Shown here piece by piece: positions 9,099 through 16,738 of a stretch of DNA of 64,000 bases. The stretch is from assembly GCF_001864895.1 (NCBI RefSeq), contig NZ_MJGO01000037.1, forward strand, positions 31,880 to 95,879, given 5' to 3'. Under the pieces are notes generated by a model that was not told the origin of the DNA, searched no databases, and saw nothing but the letters and a program-made list of their open reading frames with translations. How positions within the stretch are numbered: position 1 is the first letter of the stretch; each line of letters starts with the position of its first letter. The position numbers and the translations under genes are program-made. The DNA comes from Curtobacterium sp. MCBA15_009 (GTDB taxonomy: Bacteria > Actinomycetota > Actinomycetes > Actinomycetales > Microbacteriaceae).

Positions 9099-10918
9099 GC
9101 CATCGCCTCCTCGCGGGCGTCCGCATCGTCGTCGTCGAGCGACGAGATGACGTACCGGTAGTGCTCGTTGGTGGCCATCAGCTCCGAGTGGGTGCCGACG
9201 GCGGTGACCGTGCCGTTCTCCATGAGCGCGACGCGGTCGGCCAGGGTGACGGTCGACGGTCGGTGCGCCACGATGAGCGACGTCGTGTCGGCCAGCACCC
9301 GGCGCAGGCCGGCCTCGACCCGCGCCTCGGTGTCGACGTCGAGCGCCGACAGCGGGTCGTCGAGCACGAGCACCGACGGCCGCGCGGCGATCGCCCGCGC
9401 CAACGCCAGACGCTGTCGCTGTCCGCCGGAGAGCGACAGGCCCTCTTCGCCGACGCGGGTGTCGACGCCGTCGGGCAGGTCGTCCACGAAGGACGCCTGC
9501 GCGATGTCGAGGGCCTCGCGCATCAGCGCCTCGGCCTCGTCGCCCGTGACGTCCGGGCGGCCGAGCAGCACGTTCTCGCGCACCGTCGTCGAGAACAGGG
9601 TGGCGTCCTCGAAGGCGACCGCGACGTGGCGACGCAGCTCCGCTCGGGTGAGGTCGCGGACGTCGACGCCGTCGATCGTCACGGACCCGCCGGTGACGTC
9701 GTACAGCCGCGGGACGAGCGCGAGCAGCGTCGTCTTGCCGGACCCGGTGAGCCCGACGAGCGCCATCGTCTCGCCCGGCTCCAGCCGCAGCTCGACGCCG
9801 TTCACCAGGTCCGGGTACTGCGGTGCGGAGTCCTGGTAGCGGAAGTGCACCGCGTTGAACGCGAGCGCGCCGTGCGGCTCGGGGATCGTCTTCGGCTCGG
9901 CCGGGTCGGTGATGGTGTTCTCGGAGTCCATGACCTCGAAGAAGCGGTCGACCGCCGTCCTGGTGTCGAACGTCATCGACAGGAAGAAGCCGATCGACTC
10001 GATCGGGAACCGCAGCACCGTGGCGGTCGCGAAGAACGCGAAGAGCTGCCCGACGGTCATCTCGCCCTGCGACGCCAGCCAGATGCCGGCCAGCAGGCAG
10101 AGCGCGAAGGCGACGTCCGGCACGAGCAGCAGCCACAGCCAGATGCTCGCGATGGCCTTCGCCTTCTTGATCTCGGTGCCGCGGAGCGCCTCGGCCTGCT
10201 CGCTGAACTCGTCGAGCTTCGCGCCGCCGCGGCCGAACGCCTTGAGCACGCGGATGCCGTGCACCGACTGCTCCACGCTCGTGGCGAGGTCGCCGACCTG
10301 GTCCTGGCTGCGGCGTGCCACGACGGAGTACCGGCGCTCGAACAGCAGCCCGTTGATCCACAAGGGGATCGACGCGACCAGGAAGATCAGGGCGAGCAGC
10401 CACCCGAAGGTGAACAGCACGACGAAGCCCACCGCGATCGTGATGATGTTCACCACGAGCAGGACGACGCCGAACGCCAGCCAGCGGCGGATCAGCGACA
10501 GGTCCGACACCGAACGGGACAACAGCTGCCCCGACTCCCACCGGTCGTGGAAGGACACGGGCAGGTCCTGCAGCTTCGCGTACAGGGCGTTGCGCATGCT
10601 CGACTCGATGCGCGTCGACGGCCGCATCACCAGGCGGCGACGCGAGGCGATGAAGAACGCCTCGAGCAGGCCGAGCGCGAGCACCGCGAGGCCGGCCGGC
10701 CAGATCTGCGCCGAGTCGCGCGACGACAGCGGACCGTCGACGAGCCACTGCAGCACGTAGGGGATGGCGAGCGCCACCAGGGAGGCACCCATCGCCGCGG
10801 CCATGCCGGCGATGAGGCGGCCCTGGTGGGGCTTCACGTAGGGGAGGATCCGCGCGATCGCACGCAGGGTCGTCGGGCGGGAGGTGGACGGGCGCGCCGT
10901 GGTGGGCGACTTGGACAT
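9095..10918 (-). CDS. ABC exporter half-transporter, subunit with degenerate Walker B
   Basis: 607 aa. The exporter membrane domain (about 30-330) is followed by an NBD with GLTGSGKTT (about 391) and a canonical LSGGQ (about 496). The Walker B ends in LDD ([12 protein letters not shown]), with Asp replacing the catalytic Glu. Together with the odd signature of its partner, this puts both defects in the same composite ATP site, the arrangement known from asymmetric heterodimeric exporters such as TM287/288. Start: ATG 10918 has GAGGA 8 bp upstream. An in-frame ATG at 10933 is also possible. Confidence 0.9.
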   Translation of the reverse strand: MSKSPTTARPSTSRPTTLRAIARILPYVKPHQGRLIAGMAAAMGASLVALAIPYVLQWLVDGPLSSRDSAQIWPAGLAVLALGLLEAFFIASRRRLVMRPSTRIESSMRNALYAKLQDLPVSFHDRWESGQLLSRSVSDLSLIRRWLAFGVVLLVVNIITIAVGFVVLFTFGWLLALIFLVASIPLWINGLLFERRYSVVARRSQDQVGDLATSVEQSVHGIRVLKAFGRGGAKLDEFSEQAEALRGTEIKKAKAIASIWLWLLLVPDVAFALCLLAGIWLASQGEMTVGQLFAFFATATVLRFPIESIGFFLSMTFDTRTAVDRFFEVMDSENTITDPAEPKTIPEPHGALAFNAVHFRYQDSAPQYPDLVNGVELRLEPGETMALVGLTGSGKTTLLALVPRLYDVTGGSVTIDGVDVRDLTRAELRRHVAVAFEDATLFSTTVRENVLLGRPDVTGDEAEALMREALDIAQASFVDDLPDGVDTRVGEEGLSLSGGQRQRLALARAIAARPSVLVLDDPLSALDVDTEARVEAGLRRVLADTTSLIVAHRPSTVTLADRVALMENGTVTAVGTHSELMATNEHYRYVISSLDDDDADAREEAMA

Positions 10919-11073
10919 GGGTTGCGTCCTCATGCGTCTGCCGGGTCCCCGGGTCGCGCTGCGCGTGCGGTGCTCGCGTGTTGCCTGCGTGCGTCGTGTG
11001 CGCGGCCTCGACCTGGAGGCTCGGTGTGGCGTTGCGTGGTGATCATCGGCCGGGCGCGTGGTCACGCCGCCGC

Positions 11074-11089
11074 CGTCACGTCCGTGACG
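11074..11089. promoter_or_regulatory. Inverted repeat CGTCACG-TC-CGTGACG
   Basis: Perfect 7 bp arms with a 2 bp spacer, 156 bp upstream of the exporter start. It fits a dimeric regulator site. No regulator is encoded next to it. Confidence 0.4.
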
Positions 11090-11108
11090 TCGGCCGGGCC
11101 GGAGGGCA

Positions 11109-11130
11109 CCGGGGGATGGTCGTCCCCCGG
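11109..11130 (-). terminator. Hairpin downstream of the small ORF
   Basis: CCGGGGGA-6 nt-TCCCCCGG, an 8 bp stem lying 62 bp after the stop of the 40-codon ORF. It could end that transcript before the exporter operon. Confidence 0.4.
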
Positions 11131-11191
11131 GTTCAGGCGGGTGGTCCGCGACGCCGTCGACCGGCGCCGCGAGGCCGTGGGAACGGCCCGA

Positions 11192-11314
11192 CTAGGCGGC
11201 GGCCGCGACGCGGGGTCGCGGGGCGATCAGGGATCGTCGTGCGGGAGCGGTCCCCACGACGGACTCCAGACCCGCACGGGCAGCCATCGCCACAGTTCCG
11301 GTCGTGTCGTCCAT
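11192..11314 (-). CDS. Small ORF (40 aa), unrecognised
   Basis: ATG 11314 is preceded by GGAG with a 5-6 bp gap, a better ribosome-binding site than most genes here have. The product is MDDTTGTVAMAARAGL followed by a basic, Ala/Arg/Pro-rich tail. No cysteines, no membrane segment, no family recognised. It sits in an otherwise empty 575 bp gap and is followed by a hairpin. It might be a small protein or a leader peptide. Homologues at the same place in relatives would settle it. Confidence 0.4.
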   Translation of the reverse strand: MDDTTGTVAMAARAGLESVVGTAPARRSLIAPRPRVAAAA

Positions 11315-11456
11315 CGTCACTCCAGTCGTCGTCTTCGTCTCCGTGGTGTCCGCGGTGCCGCCGGTCCCGATGGACCGTCGACTGCCTGCCGCGGAGCCTT
11401 ACAGACTATTCACAGGAGGACGCCCTGCGCAATGGTGCGCCACGAATTCGTCCGAT

Positions 11457-11508
11457 CAGTGGAAGAAGTGCAGCTCAGTGGAAGAAGTGTCGCTCAGTGG
11501 AAGAAGTG
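11457..11508 (-). repeat. Three tandem copies of the purH 3' end (19 bp period)
   Basis: The 14-mer CAGTGGAAGAAGTG occurs at 11457, 11476 and 11495, exactly 19 bp apart. On the coding strand each copy reads CACTTCTTCCACTGA, i.e. the last purH codons (HFFH) plus the stop. The copy at 11495 is the functional end of purH; the other two lie downstream and out of frame with it. Confidence 0.9.
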
Positions 11509-13128
11509 CCGCTCGCCCGTGAAGTACATCGTCACGCCGGCGGCCTGCGCCGCGGCGACGACCTCGTCGTCACGGACACTGCCACCGGGCTGGGCGACCG
11601 CGCGCACGCCGGCGTCGAGCAGGACCTGCAGGCCGTCGGCGAACGGGAAGAACGCGTCCGACGCCGCGACGCTGCCGGCCGCACGGTCCCCCGCACGGTC
11701 CACCGCGAGGTGGCAGGAGTCGACCCGGTTGACCTGGCCCATGCCGACGCCGACGCTCGCGCCCTGGTTCGCCAGCAGGATCGCGTTCGACTTCACCGAG
11801 CGGCTCGCCTTCCACGCGAACGCCAGGTCGACGAGGGTCTGCTCGTCGGCCGGCTCGCCGGCGACCAGGGTCCACGTGGACTGGTCGAAGCCGGTGAAGC
11901 GGTCGGCGTCCTGCACGAGGAAGCCGCCGGAGACCTGCTTGACCTCGCGGTCGGCGAGCGCGAAGCCCGACGGCAGGGTGAGCAGGCGGATGTTCTTCTT
12001 CCGGGACAGGATCTCGAGGGCCTCGGGGTCGAACGCCGGGGCGACGACGACCTCGGTGAAGATGTCCTGCACCGTCTCGGCCATCTGCTTCGTCACGGTG
12101 CGGTTCGCGGCGATGACCCCGCCGAACGCCGAGAGCGGGTCGCAGGCGTGCGCGGCCGCGTGCGCGGAGGCGATCGGGTCGGCGGCGTCGGCCGGGGCGA
12201 TCGCGATGCCGCACGGGTTGGCGTGCTTGATGATCGCCACCGCCGGCTCGTCGAAGTCGAACGCGGCCCGCACGGCGGCGTCGGCGTCGACGTAGTTGTT
12301 GTACGACATCTCCTTGCCGTGCAGCTGCGTCGCCTGCGCGATGCCGGTGCCGTCGGGCAGCGTGTACAGCGCGGCGGCCTGGTGGGCGTTCTCGCCGTAG
12401 CGGAGCGTGGCGGTCAGCTCGGCCGTGAGCGACAGCTGCTCGTCGAAGGTGCCCGGCGTCTCGAGGTCGGTGCCGGTCGTCGGGGCGGCGGCGGCCGCGA
12501 CGACGTCGCTCGCGAAGTAGCTCGCGACGGCGGTGTCGTAGGCCGCGGTGTGCGCGAAGGCCTGGGCGGCGAGGCGCTTGCGGAGCTCGAGCGGGGTGCC
12601 GCCGGCACGGACGGCCTCGACGACCTCGGCGTAGGACGCCGGGGACACGACGATCGCGACGTTCGGGTGGTTCTTCGCCGATGCACGGACCATCGCCGGG
12701 CCGCCGATGTCGACGTTCTCGACCACCGTGGCGGTGTCGGCGCCCGAGGCGACCGTCTCGACGAACGGGTACAGGTTCACGACGACGAGCTCGAAGGGCG
12801 CGATGCCGAGGTCGGCGAGCTGCTGCTCGTGCGACTCGAGCCGCAGGTCGGCGAGCAGGCCCGCGTGCACCGAGGGGTGCAGGGTCTTCACGCGCCCGTC
12901 GAGCGACTCCGGGAAGCCGGTGACGTCCTCGACCCGGGTGACCGGGAACCCGGCGTCGCGGATGGCCTGGGCGGTGGAGCCCGTCGACACGATCTCGACG
13001 CCGGACTCGGCCAGGGCGCCGGCGAGCTCGAGCAGGCCGGACTTGTCGCTCACCGAGATGAGGGCCCGGCGCACCGGGACGACGTCGCGGTCGCGGTAGA
13101 GGCTGGGGTCGGCTGCGTGCACGCTCAT
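11494..13128 (-). CDS. purH: Bifunctional AICAR formyltransferase / IMP cyclohydrolase
   Basis: 544 aa, close to the usual length. The N-terminal IMP cyclohydrolase (MGS-like) domain starts with [17 protein letters not shown] and contains LYPF and [13 protein letters not shown]. The C-terminal AICAR transformylase contains [13 protein letters not shown] and the family ending FTGERHF. It catalyses the last two steps of IMP synthesis. ATG 13128 overlaps the purN stop by 4 bp (ATGA). The extreme C-terminus (HFFH) is encoded by the first unit of a triplicated 19 bp repeat. Confidence 0.97.
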   Translation of the reverse strand: MSVHAADPSLYRDRDVVPVRRALISVSDKSGLLELAGALAESGVEIVSTGSTAQAIRDAGFPVTRVEDVTGFPESLDGRVKTLHPSVHAGLLADLRLESHEQQLADLGIAPFELVVVNLYPFVETVASGADTATVVENVDIGGPAMVRASAKNHPNVAIVVSPASYAEVVEAVRAGGTPLELRKRLAAQAFAHTAAYDTAVASYFASDVVAAAAAPTTGTDLETPGTFDEQLSLTAELTATLRYGENAHQAAALYTLPDGTGIAQATQLHGKEMSYNNYVDADAAVRAAFDFDEPAVAIIKHANPCGIAIAPADAADPIASAHAAAHACDPLSAFGGVIAANRTVTKQMAETVQDIFTEVVVAPAFDPEALEILSRKKNIRLLTLPSGFALADREVKQVSGGFLVQDADRFTGFDQSTWTLVAGEPADEQTLVDLAFAWKASRSVKSNAILLANQGASVGVGMGQVNRVDSCHLAVDRAGDRAAGSVAASDAFFPFADGLQVLLDAGVRAVAQPGGSVRDDEVVAAAQAAGVTMYFTGERHFFH

Positions 13129-13718
13129 GCGCTCGGGGTGTCCTTCAGGTCGGTGGTGCCGTTGGCGATGTCGAGGATGGTCTGGATGAGCAGGCGACGC
13201 TCGACCGGCTTGATGCGGTCGTGCAGCGTCGACTCGGTGTCGCCCGGCAGCACCGGGACGCGTTCCTGCGCGAGGATCGGGCCGCTGTCCACCCCGTCGT
13301 CGACGGTGATGACGCTCGCGCCGGTCTCGGTGACGCCCGCCGCCAGCGCGTCGCGAACGCCGTGGGCGCCGGGGAACTCGGGCAGGTACGCGGGGTGCGT
13401 GTTGATGATCGCCGGGGCGAACTCGGACACCACCGCGGGCGGCAGCAGTCGCATGAGACCGGACAGGACGAGCAGGTCGGGCGACCACGGACGGATCTGC
13501 TCCGCGAGCGCCTCACCCCACTCGGCACGGGTCGCGTAGCGGGAGAACGGCACCGTGAACGTCGGGATCGAGAACTCCTCGCCCAGCCCGAGGCCCTCGG
13601 CGTCGCGGTCGGCTCCGATGGCGACGACACGGGCGGGGTACTCGGCGTCGAAGGTCGCTTCGAGCAGGGCTCGGAGGTTCGACCCGGTACCGGAGATCAG
13701 GACGACCAGTTCGAGCAC
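13125..13718 (-). CDS. purN: Phosphoribosylglycinamide formyltransferase
   Basis: 197 aa. The phosphate-binding loop is ISGTGSNL (residues 8-15). The catalytic Asn/His lie in [16 protein letters not shown] and the catalytic Asp in [13 protein letters not shown]. It uses 10-formyl-THF to make FGAR. It starts at GTG 13718 with TAGGGT 7 bp upstream and no Shine-Dalgarno sequence. It is translationally coupled to purH, as in M. tuberculosis, where perM (Rv0955)-purN-purH also occur in this order. Confidence 0.96.
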   Translation of the reverse strand: MLELVVLISGTGSNLRALLEATFDAEYPARVVAIGADRDAEGLGLGEEFSIPTFTVPFSRYATRAEWGEALAEQIRPWSPDLLVLSGLMRLLPPAVVSEFAPAIINTHPAYLPEFPGAHGVRDALAAGVTETGASVITVDDGVDSGPILAQERVPVLPGDTESTLHDRIKPVERRLLIQTILDIANGTTDLKDTPSA

Positions 13719-13725
13719 GGCACCA

Positions 13726-13731
13726 ACCCTA
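13726..13731 (-). promoter_or_regulatory. Leaderless -10 element (TAGGGT) of purN-purH
   Basis: TAGGGT on the minus strand, 7 bp (TGGTGCC) before the GTG at 13718. No Shine-Dalgarno sequence lies between. Confidence 0.6.
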
Positions 13732-13785
13732 GCGGGACCGGCGGTCGCGGGGACAGTCGCGGCAACGATTGAAGAACGTCACATG

Positions 13786-13814
13786 TTGCCGTCTAACTGC
13801 TGGAACGCTACCTT
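13786..13814 (+). promoter_or_regulatory. Promoter with -35 TTGCCG and -10 TACCTT
   Basis: TTGCCG (13786-13791), 17 bp spacer, TACCTT (13809-13814). The predicted start site leaves a leader of roughly 38 nt with AAGGGGA just before the ATG at 13859. In contrast to most genes here this is a leadered, ribosome-binding-site-dependent transcript. Confidence 0.6.
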
Positions 13815-13858
13815 TGCGCCACGGGCTGCAAGGCGGCAGCCCCTGATCAAGGGGAACA

Positions 13859-14407
13859 ATGACGAATTTCCGCGCTTCCCTCACCGGGATCGCACTCTCG
13901 ACTGTCCTGATCGCCGGAGGTCTGACGTTCGCGTCACCAGCGACCGCGGTCGAACAGACCGTCCCGGCGAATGCCTACGAGCGCCTGGCGGAGGTCTCAC
14001 CGACCGAGATTGCTCAGGCCATCGCTGAAGCGGACGAAGCCGGCCTCGTGAAGAAGCAGACGAGCGCCCCGAACGGCACGGTCACCACCACCATCGACCT
14101 CGGGGAAGGGTTCGAGTTCGAGCTCGTCCAGCAGAGCGATGACCAGCGGATCGGCGTCGGGAAGGACACCAGGGGCGCCTACGTCTCGTTCAACGCGACC
14201 GACCAGAACATGATCATCAATGGAGCAGCCTTCGGCCTCGGCGCCGGACTGTGCGCTGTCGGAGGTCCGGCCTTCTGCGTGATCACCGGTGCGATCATCA
14301 CCATGGCGACCGTTGCGATCACCGGCAACGGCGCCATCCGCTGCGGGACGAAGGCGCTCCGCGTGTACCCCTTTGCCGGCGGTCGGGTCAAGCCGCGATG
14401 CGCGTAG
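13859..14407 (+). CDS. Small secreted protein with hydrophobic Gly/Ala-rich C-terminus and four cysteines
   Basis: 182 aa. A signal peptide (1-30, ending ASPATA) is followed by an acidic, helical region (about 35-65), a beta-like middle, and a glycine-rich hydrophobic stretch (about 118-158). A short cationic tail follows. The only cysteines are C132, C140, C162 and C181, consistent with two disulfides outside the cell. No family recognised. The layout (export signal, cleavable-looking pro-region, Gly-zipper-like hydrophobic part, basic end) is reminiscent of some bacteriocins, but that is inference. AAGGGGA precedes ATG 13859. Base composition looks less GC-rich than its neighbours. Confidence 0.8.
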   Translation: MTNFRASLTGIALSTVLIAGGLTFASPATAVEQTVPANAYERLAEVSPTEIAQAIAEADEAGLVKKQTSAPNGTVTTTIDLGEGFEFELVQQSDDQRIGVGKDTRGAYVSFNATDQNMIINGAAFGLGAGLCAVGGPAFCVITGAIITMATVAITGNGAIRCGTKALRVYPFAGGRVKPRCA

Positions 14408-14421
14408 TGAACGGGAGAGCA

Positions 14422-14613
14422 GTGCGCAGGATCGTCGGCGGTGTCCCGTTAGCCGTCACCGTGAGCCTCGGGCTGGTCGTGCTCGGGTCTGTCGTCGGGG
14501 CAACTGCTTCGTCAAGTGGTTCGTGGTTCCGTCCAGCAGCCGCGGCGGTGTGCTTGTTCGCGGCGATCCTCTGTACCGGAGCGGCCCTCATCCGCCGACA
14601 TGGTCAGCGCTGA
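14422..14613 (+). CDS. Small two-helix membrane protein
   Basis: 63 aa from GTG 14422 (GGGAG just upstream). In-frame alternatives are ATG 14398 and GTG 14407, which would overlap the preceding stop. There are two hydrophobic helices, a conserved-looking SSSGSWFRP loop and a basic C-terminus (RRHGQR). It lies 14 bp after the secreted cysteine protein on the same strand, so they are probably co-transcribed. It could act as a dedicated immunity or accessory protein, but nothing in the sequence proves that. Confidence 0.65.
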   Translation: MRRIVGGVPLAVTVSLGLVVLGSVVGATASSSGSWFRPAAAAVCLFAAILCTGAALIRRHGQR

Positions 14614-14625
14614 CGAACACCTCCG

Positions 14626-16566
14626 TCAGTGATCGTCCTTCGGACGGCGCCACCAAGGCAGCTCCTCATCAGGAATCTGGTCGGTGGCGTCCCAGGTCGT
14701 CTGGCGGGCCGGCTGCGCGCTCCGCCCCGGCCGGTCGCCGTGCACCTCCACGACCGGTTCCGCGTCGTCGACGTCGTCCCGTCCGGCGACGAACTCCTCG
14801 GTGCTCCAGGGGAACGCGGGCTGGGCGTCGGTGCGGTCCCGCTCCGGCGCGGCCGCCGGCCGCTCGGCCGCCGCGTGCCCGGCGTCGCTCCGCTGCCCGG
14901 CCACGCGGTCGCGCAGTCCGGCAGCACGCCCGCGCAGGCCGCCGGCGCGCTGCCGGACCGAGCCGGCGGCGTCGGACAGCCGGTCGCGCAGGCCGGCCAG
15001 ACCGGCGCCGCCGCCGCTCCGACGTCCGTCCGAGGGCGCCTCGGTGACGCGGTCGGCGGCGACGGTGTCGGTCGCCGCCCAGGCCGGCAGTTCGACGTCG
15101 TGGTCGGTGTCGCGGACGACGTGGTCGTCGGACACGGGCTCGGTCGGCAGGGCCGCGCCCGCCCGGTCCGCTGCCGCGACGGTGGCACCGTCGTGCGGCT
15201 CCTCGACCACGAAGCGGTGCACGTCGGTGGTCCGTCCGGCGCCCGCCCGGTCGAGGGCTGCCAGCAGCGAGCCGGCGTGGGCGTCGGCCGCAGCGGCGTG
15301 CTCGTCGTCGTGGTCGGCCTCGGTCCAGCGCTCGCGGCCCCGCTCCGGGAACCGCACCAGGTCGCTGCCGGCGGCGAGCGCGAGGATCGCCGGCACCCCG
15401 ACCTCGAGCGCGGCGAACGCACCGACGGTGAGGGCGTGCGGACCGACGTCGGCCAGCCGGCCGGGGCCGAGGGACCCCGACGACAGCCAGGCGACCAGGC
15501 CGGTCGCGACGCCGGCGACGAGCCCCGTGACGACGCCGCCCAGGGCGCGGTGCAGCGCCGAGTCGGCAGCGCCGAGTGCCCGGACGAGCCGCGGCCGCAT
15601 CGCCCCGCCGACGGCGAACCCGGCGACGACGGGCACGAGCACCCAGACCAGCCCGAAGGTGTGGCCTGAGGTCGGCAGTGCGCCGAACACCGGCAGCCCC
15701 GGGATCGGCCCGAGCGTCGTCGCGATCGGCGACACGCTCGACCCCGTGCCGATGGCGAAGCCCGGACCGACGAGCCACGACGTGGCCCAACCGACCAGGT
15801 CCGGCAGGAAGGCGAGTTGTCCGACCGTGATGGCCACGCCGCCGACGACGCCGGCGTGGGACTGCTCGTACAGGGTGATGACCTCGGCGAACGAGGTGAA
15901 GAGCAGCAGGCCGACGACGAGCCCGGCGACCGCGACGACGACCGCGGTGGCGGCGGTGCCCGCGCGCAGCCCGAAGCCGATCACGGCGCGCCACACGGCG
16001 GGGACCCGGTCGAGCAGGTGGAGCAGCCGTTGGGTACCGGCGTCGGCGGGCAGCCCGCGTCGGCGGCGGCAGACCTCGGAGGTCCAGAGCGCCGGGATGC
16101 CAAACCAGAGCGCCGGCAGCACCACCGCCTGCCAGATCGTCGGCCGGGTGGCCGCCGAGGTCGAGGTCGCCGCGACGGCGAGGCCGAGCAGGGCGACGGC
16201 GGCGGTGCCGACGAGCAGCCCGGTGGTGCGGTGCTCGGTCTCCGCGAAGCGCCGTCCGGCGCGGCCGCCGAGCCACGCGGTGACGACCGCGAAGCCGAGC
16301 GCGGCGATCGTCACGTGGACGGGGTCGCCGGCGCCGGGGATCCCGGTGCTCTTCGCGGCGGCGGCACCGAGCAGGAACGTCACGTCGACGCCGTGGCCGA
16401 CGAGCCAGACGCTGCCGGTGGCCTTCCAGAACACGTCCCAGTCGACCTGCAGGCCGTACTCGAAGCCCCACAGGAGCGTGAGCGGGACGAGGGCGATCCC
16501 GATGCCGACGCCGACCGTCACGACCGCCTCGATCGCGGCGAGCAGAGCGGTTCCCAGGCGGTTCAT
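14626..16566 (-). CDS. DUF6350 / PerM-like cell-division-associated membrane protein
   Basis: 646 aa. Around ten membrane helices fill residues 5-420. A long charged, Asp/Arg/Ala-rich cytoplasmic tail follows and ends in WWRRPKDDH. Position next to purN-purH and downstream of sucCD matches M. tuberculosis perM (Rv0955), whose product is reported to support cell division under stress. The frame is open farther upstream, but ATG 16566 is placed 7 bp after TATCCT, a leaderless arrangement. The 3' end converges on the small membrane gene with a 12 bp gap. Confidence 0.82.
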   Translation of the reverse strand: MNRLGTALLAAIEAVVTVGVGIGIALVPLTLLWGFEYGLQVDWDVFWKATGSVWLVGHGVDVTFLLGAAAAKSTGIPGAGDPVHVTIAALGFAVVTAWLGGRAGRRFAETEHRTTGLLVGTAAVALLGLAVAATSTSAATRPTIWQAVVLPALWFGIPALWTSEVCRRRRGLPADAGTQRLLHLLDRVPAVWRAVIGFGLRAGTAATAVVVAVAGLVVGLLLFTSFAEVITLYEQSHAGVVGGVAITVGQLAFLPDLVGWATSWLVGPGFAIGTGSSVSPIATTLGPIPGLPVFGALPTSGHTFGLVWVLVPVVAGFAVGGAMRPRLVRALGAADSALHRALGGVVTGLVAGVATGLVAWLSSGSLGPGRLADVGPHALTVGAFAALEVGVPAILALAAGSDLVRFPERGRERWTEADHDDEHAAAADAHAGSLLAALDRAGAGRTTDVHRFVVEEPHDGATVAAADRAGAALPTEPVSDDHVVRDTDHDVELPAWAATDTVAADRVTEAPSDGRRSGGGAGLAGLRDRLSDAAGSVRQRAGGLRGRAAGLRDRVAGQRSDAGHAAAERPAAAPERDRTDAQPAFPWSTEEFVAGRDDVDDAEPVVEVHGDRPGRSAQPARQTTWDATDQIPDEELPWWRRPKDDH

Positions 16567-16573
16567 CGCAGCG

Positions 16574-16579
16574 AGGATA
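16574..16579 (-). promoter_or_regulatory. Leaderless -10 element (TATCCT) of the PerM-like gene
   Basis: TATCCT, then CGCTGCG, then ATG at 16566. No Shine-Dalgarno sequence. Confidence 0.6.
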
Positions 16580-16680
16580 CGGCCGTCGCTCGTCCGTCCG
16601 GCCCCGGCGCGCGGCCGCTCCGGCAAAACGCCGGTGTTCCTGCGACACGCCCTCGCAGGTGGCGCGGTGGCACCGCGGAC

Positions 16681-16720
16681 GACGGAAGGCCCCCCACCTG
16701 CTGGTGGGGGGCCTCCCGTC
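16681..16720 (-). terminator. Strong hairpin after the IPT-domain surface protein
   Basis: An inner perfect stem GGCCCCCCACC / GGTGGGGGGCC with TGCT loop, extended by GACGG / CCGTC outside one mismatch. It starts 18 bp after the stop codon. Confidence 0.8.
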
Positions 16721-16738
16721 CGTGCCGGGTGACGACCG

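Larger units (their letters stand above)
10919..11191. other. Non-coding upstream region of the ABC exporter operon
   Basis: About 270 bp with no convincing gene on either strand. It contains an inverted repeat at 11074-11089 and a hairpin at 11109-11130, listed separately. The rest is GC-rich spacer, which may hold the exporter promoter. I could not pick a -10 with confidence. Confidence 0.5.
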
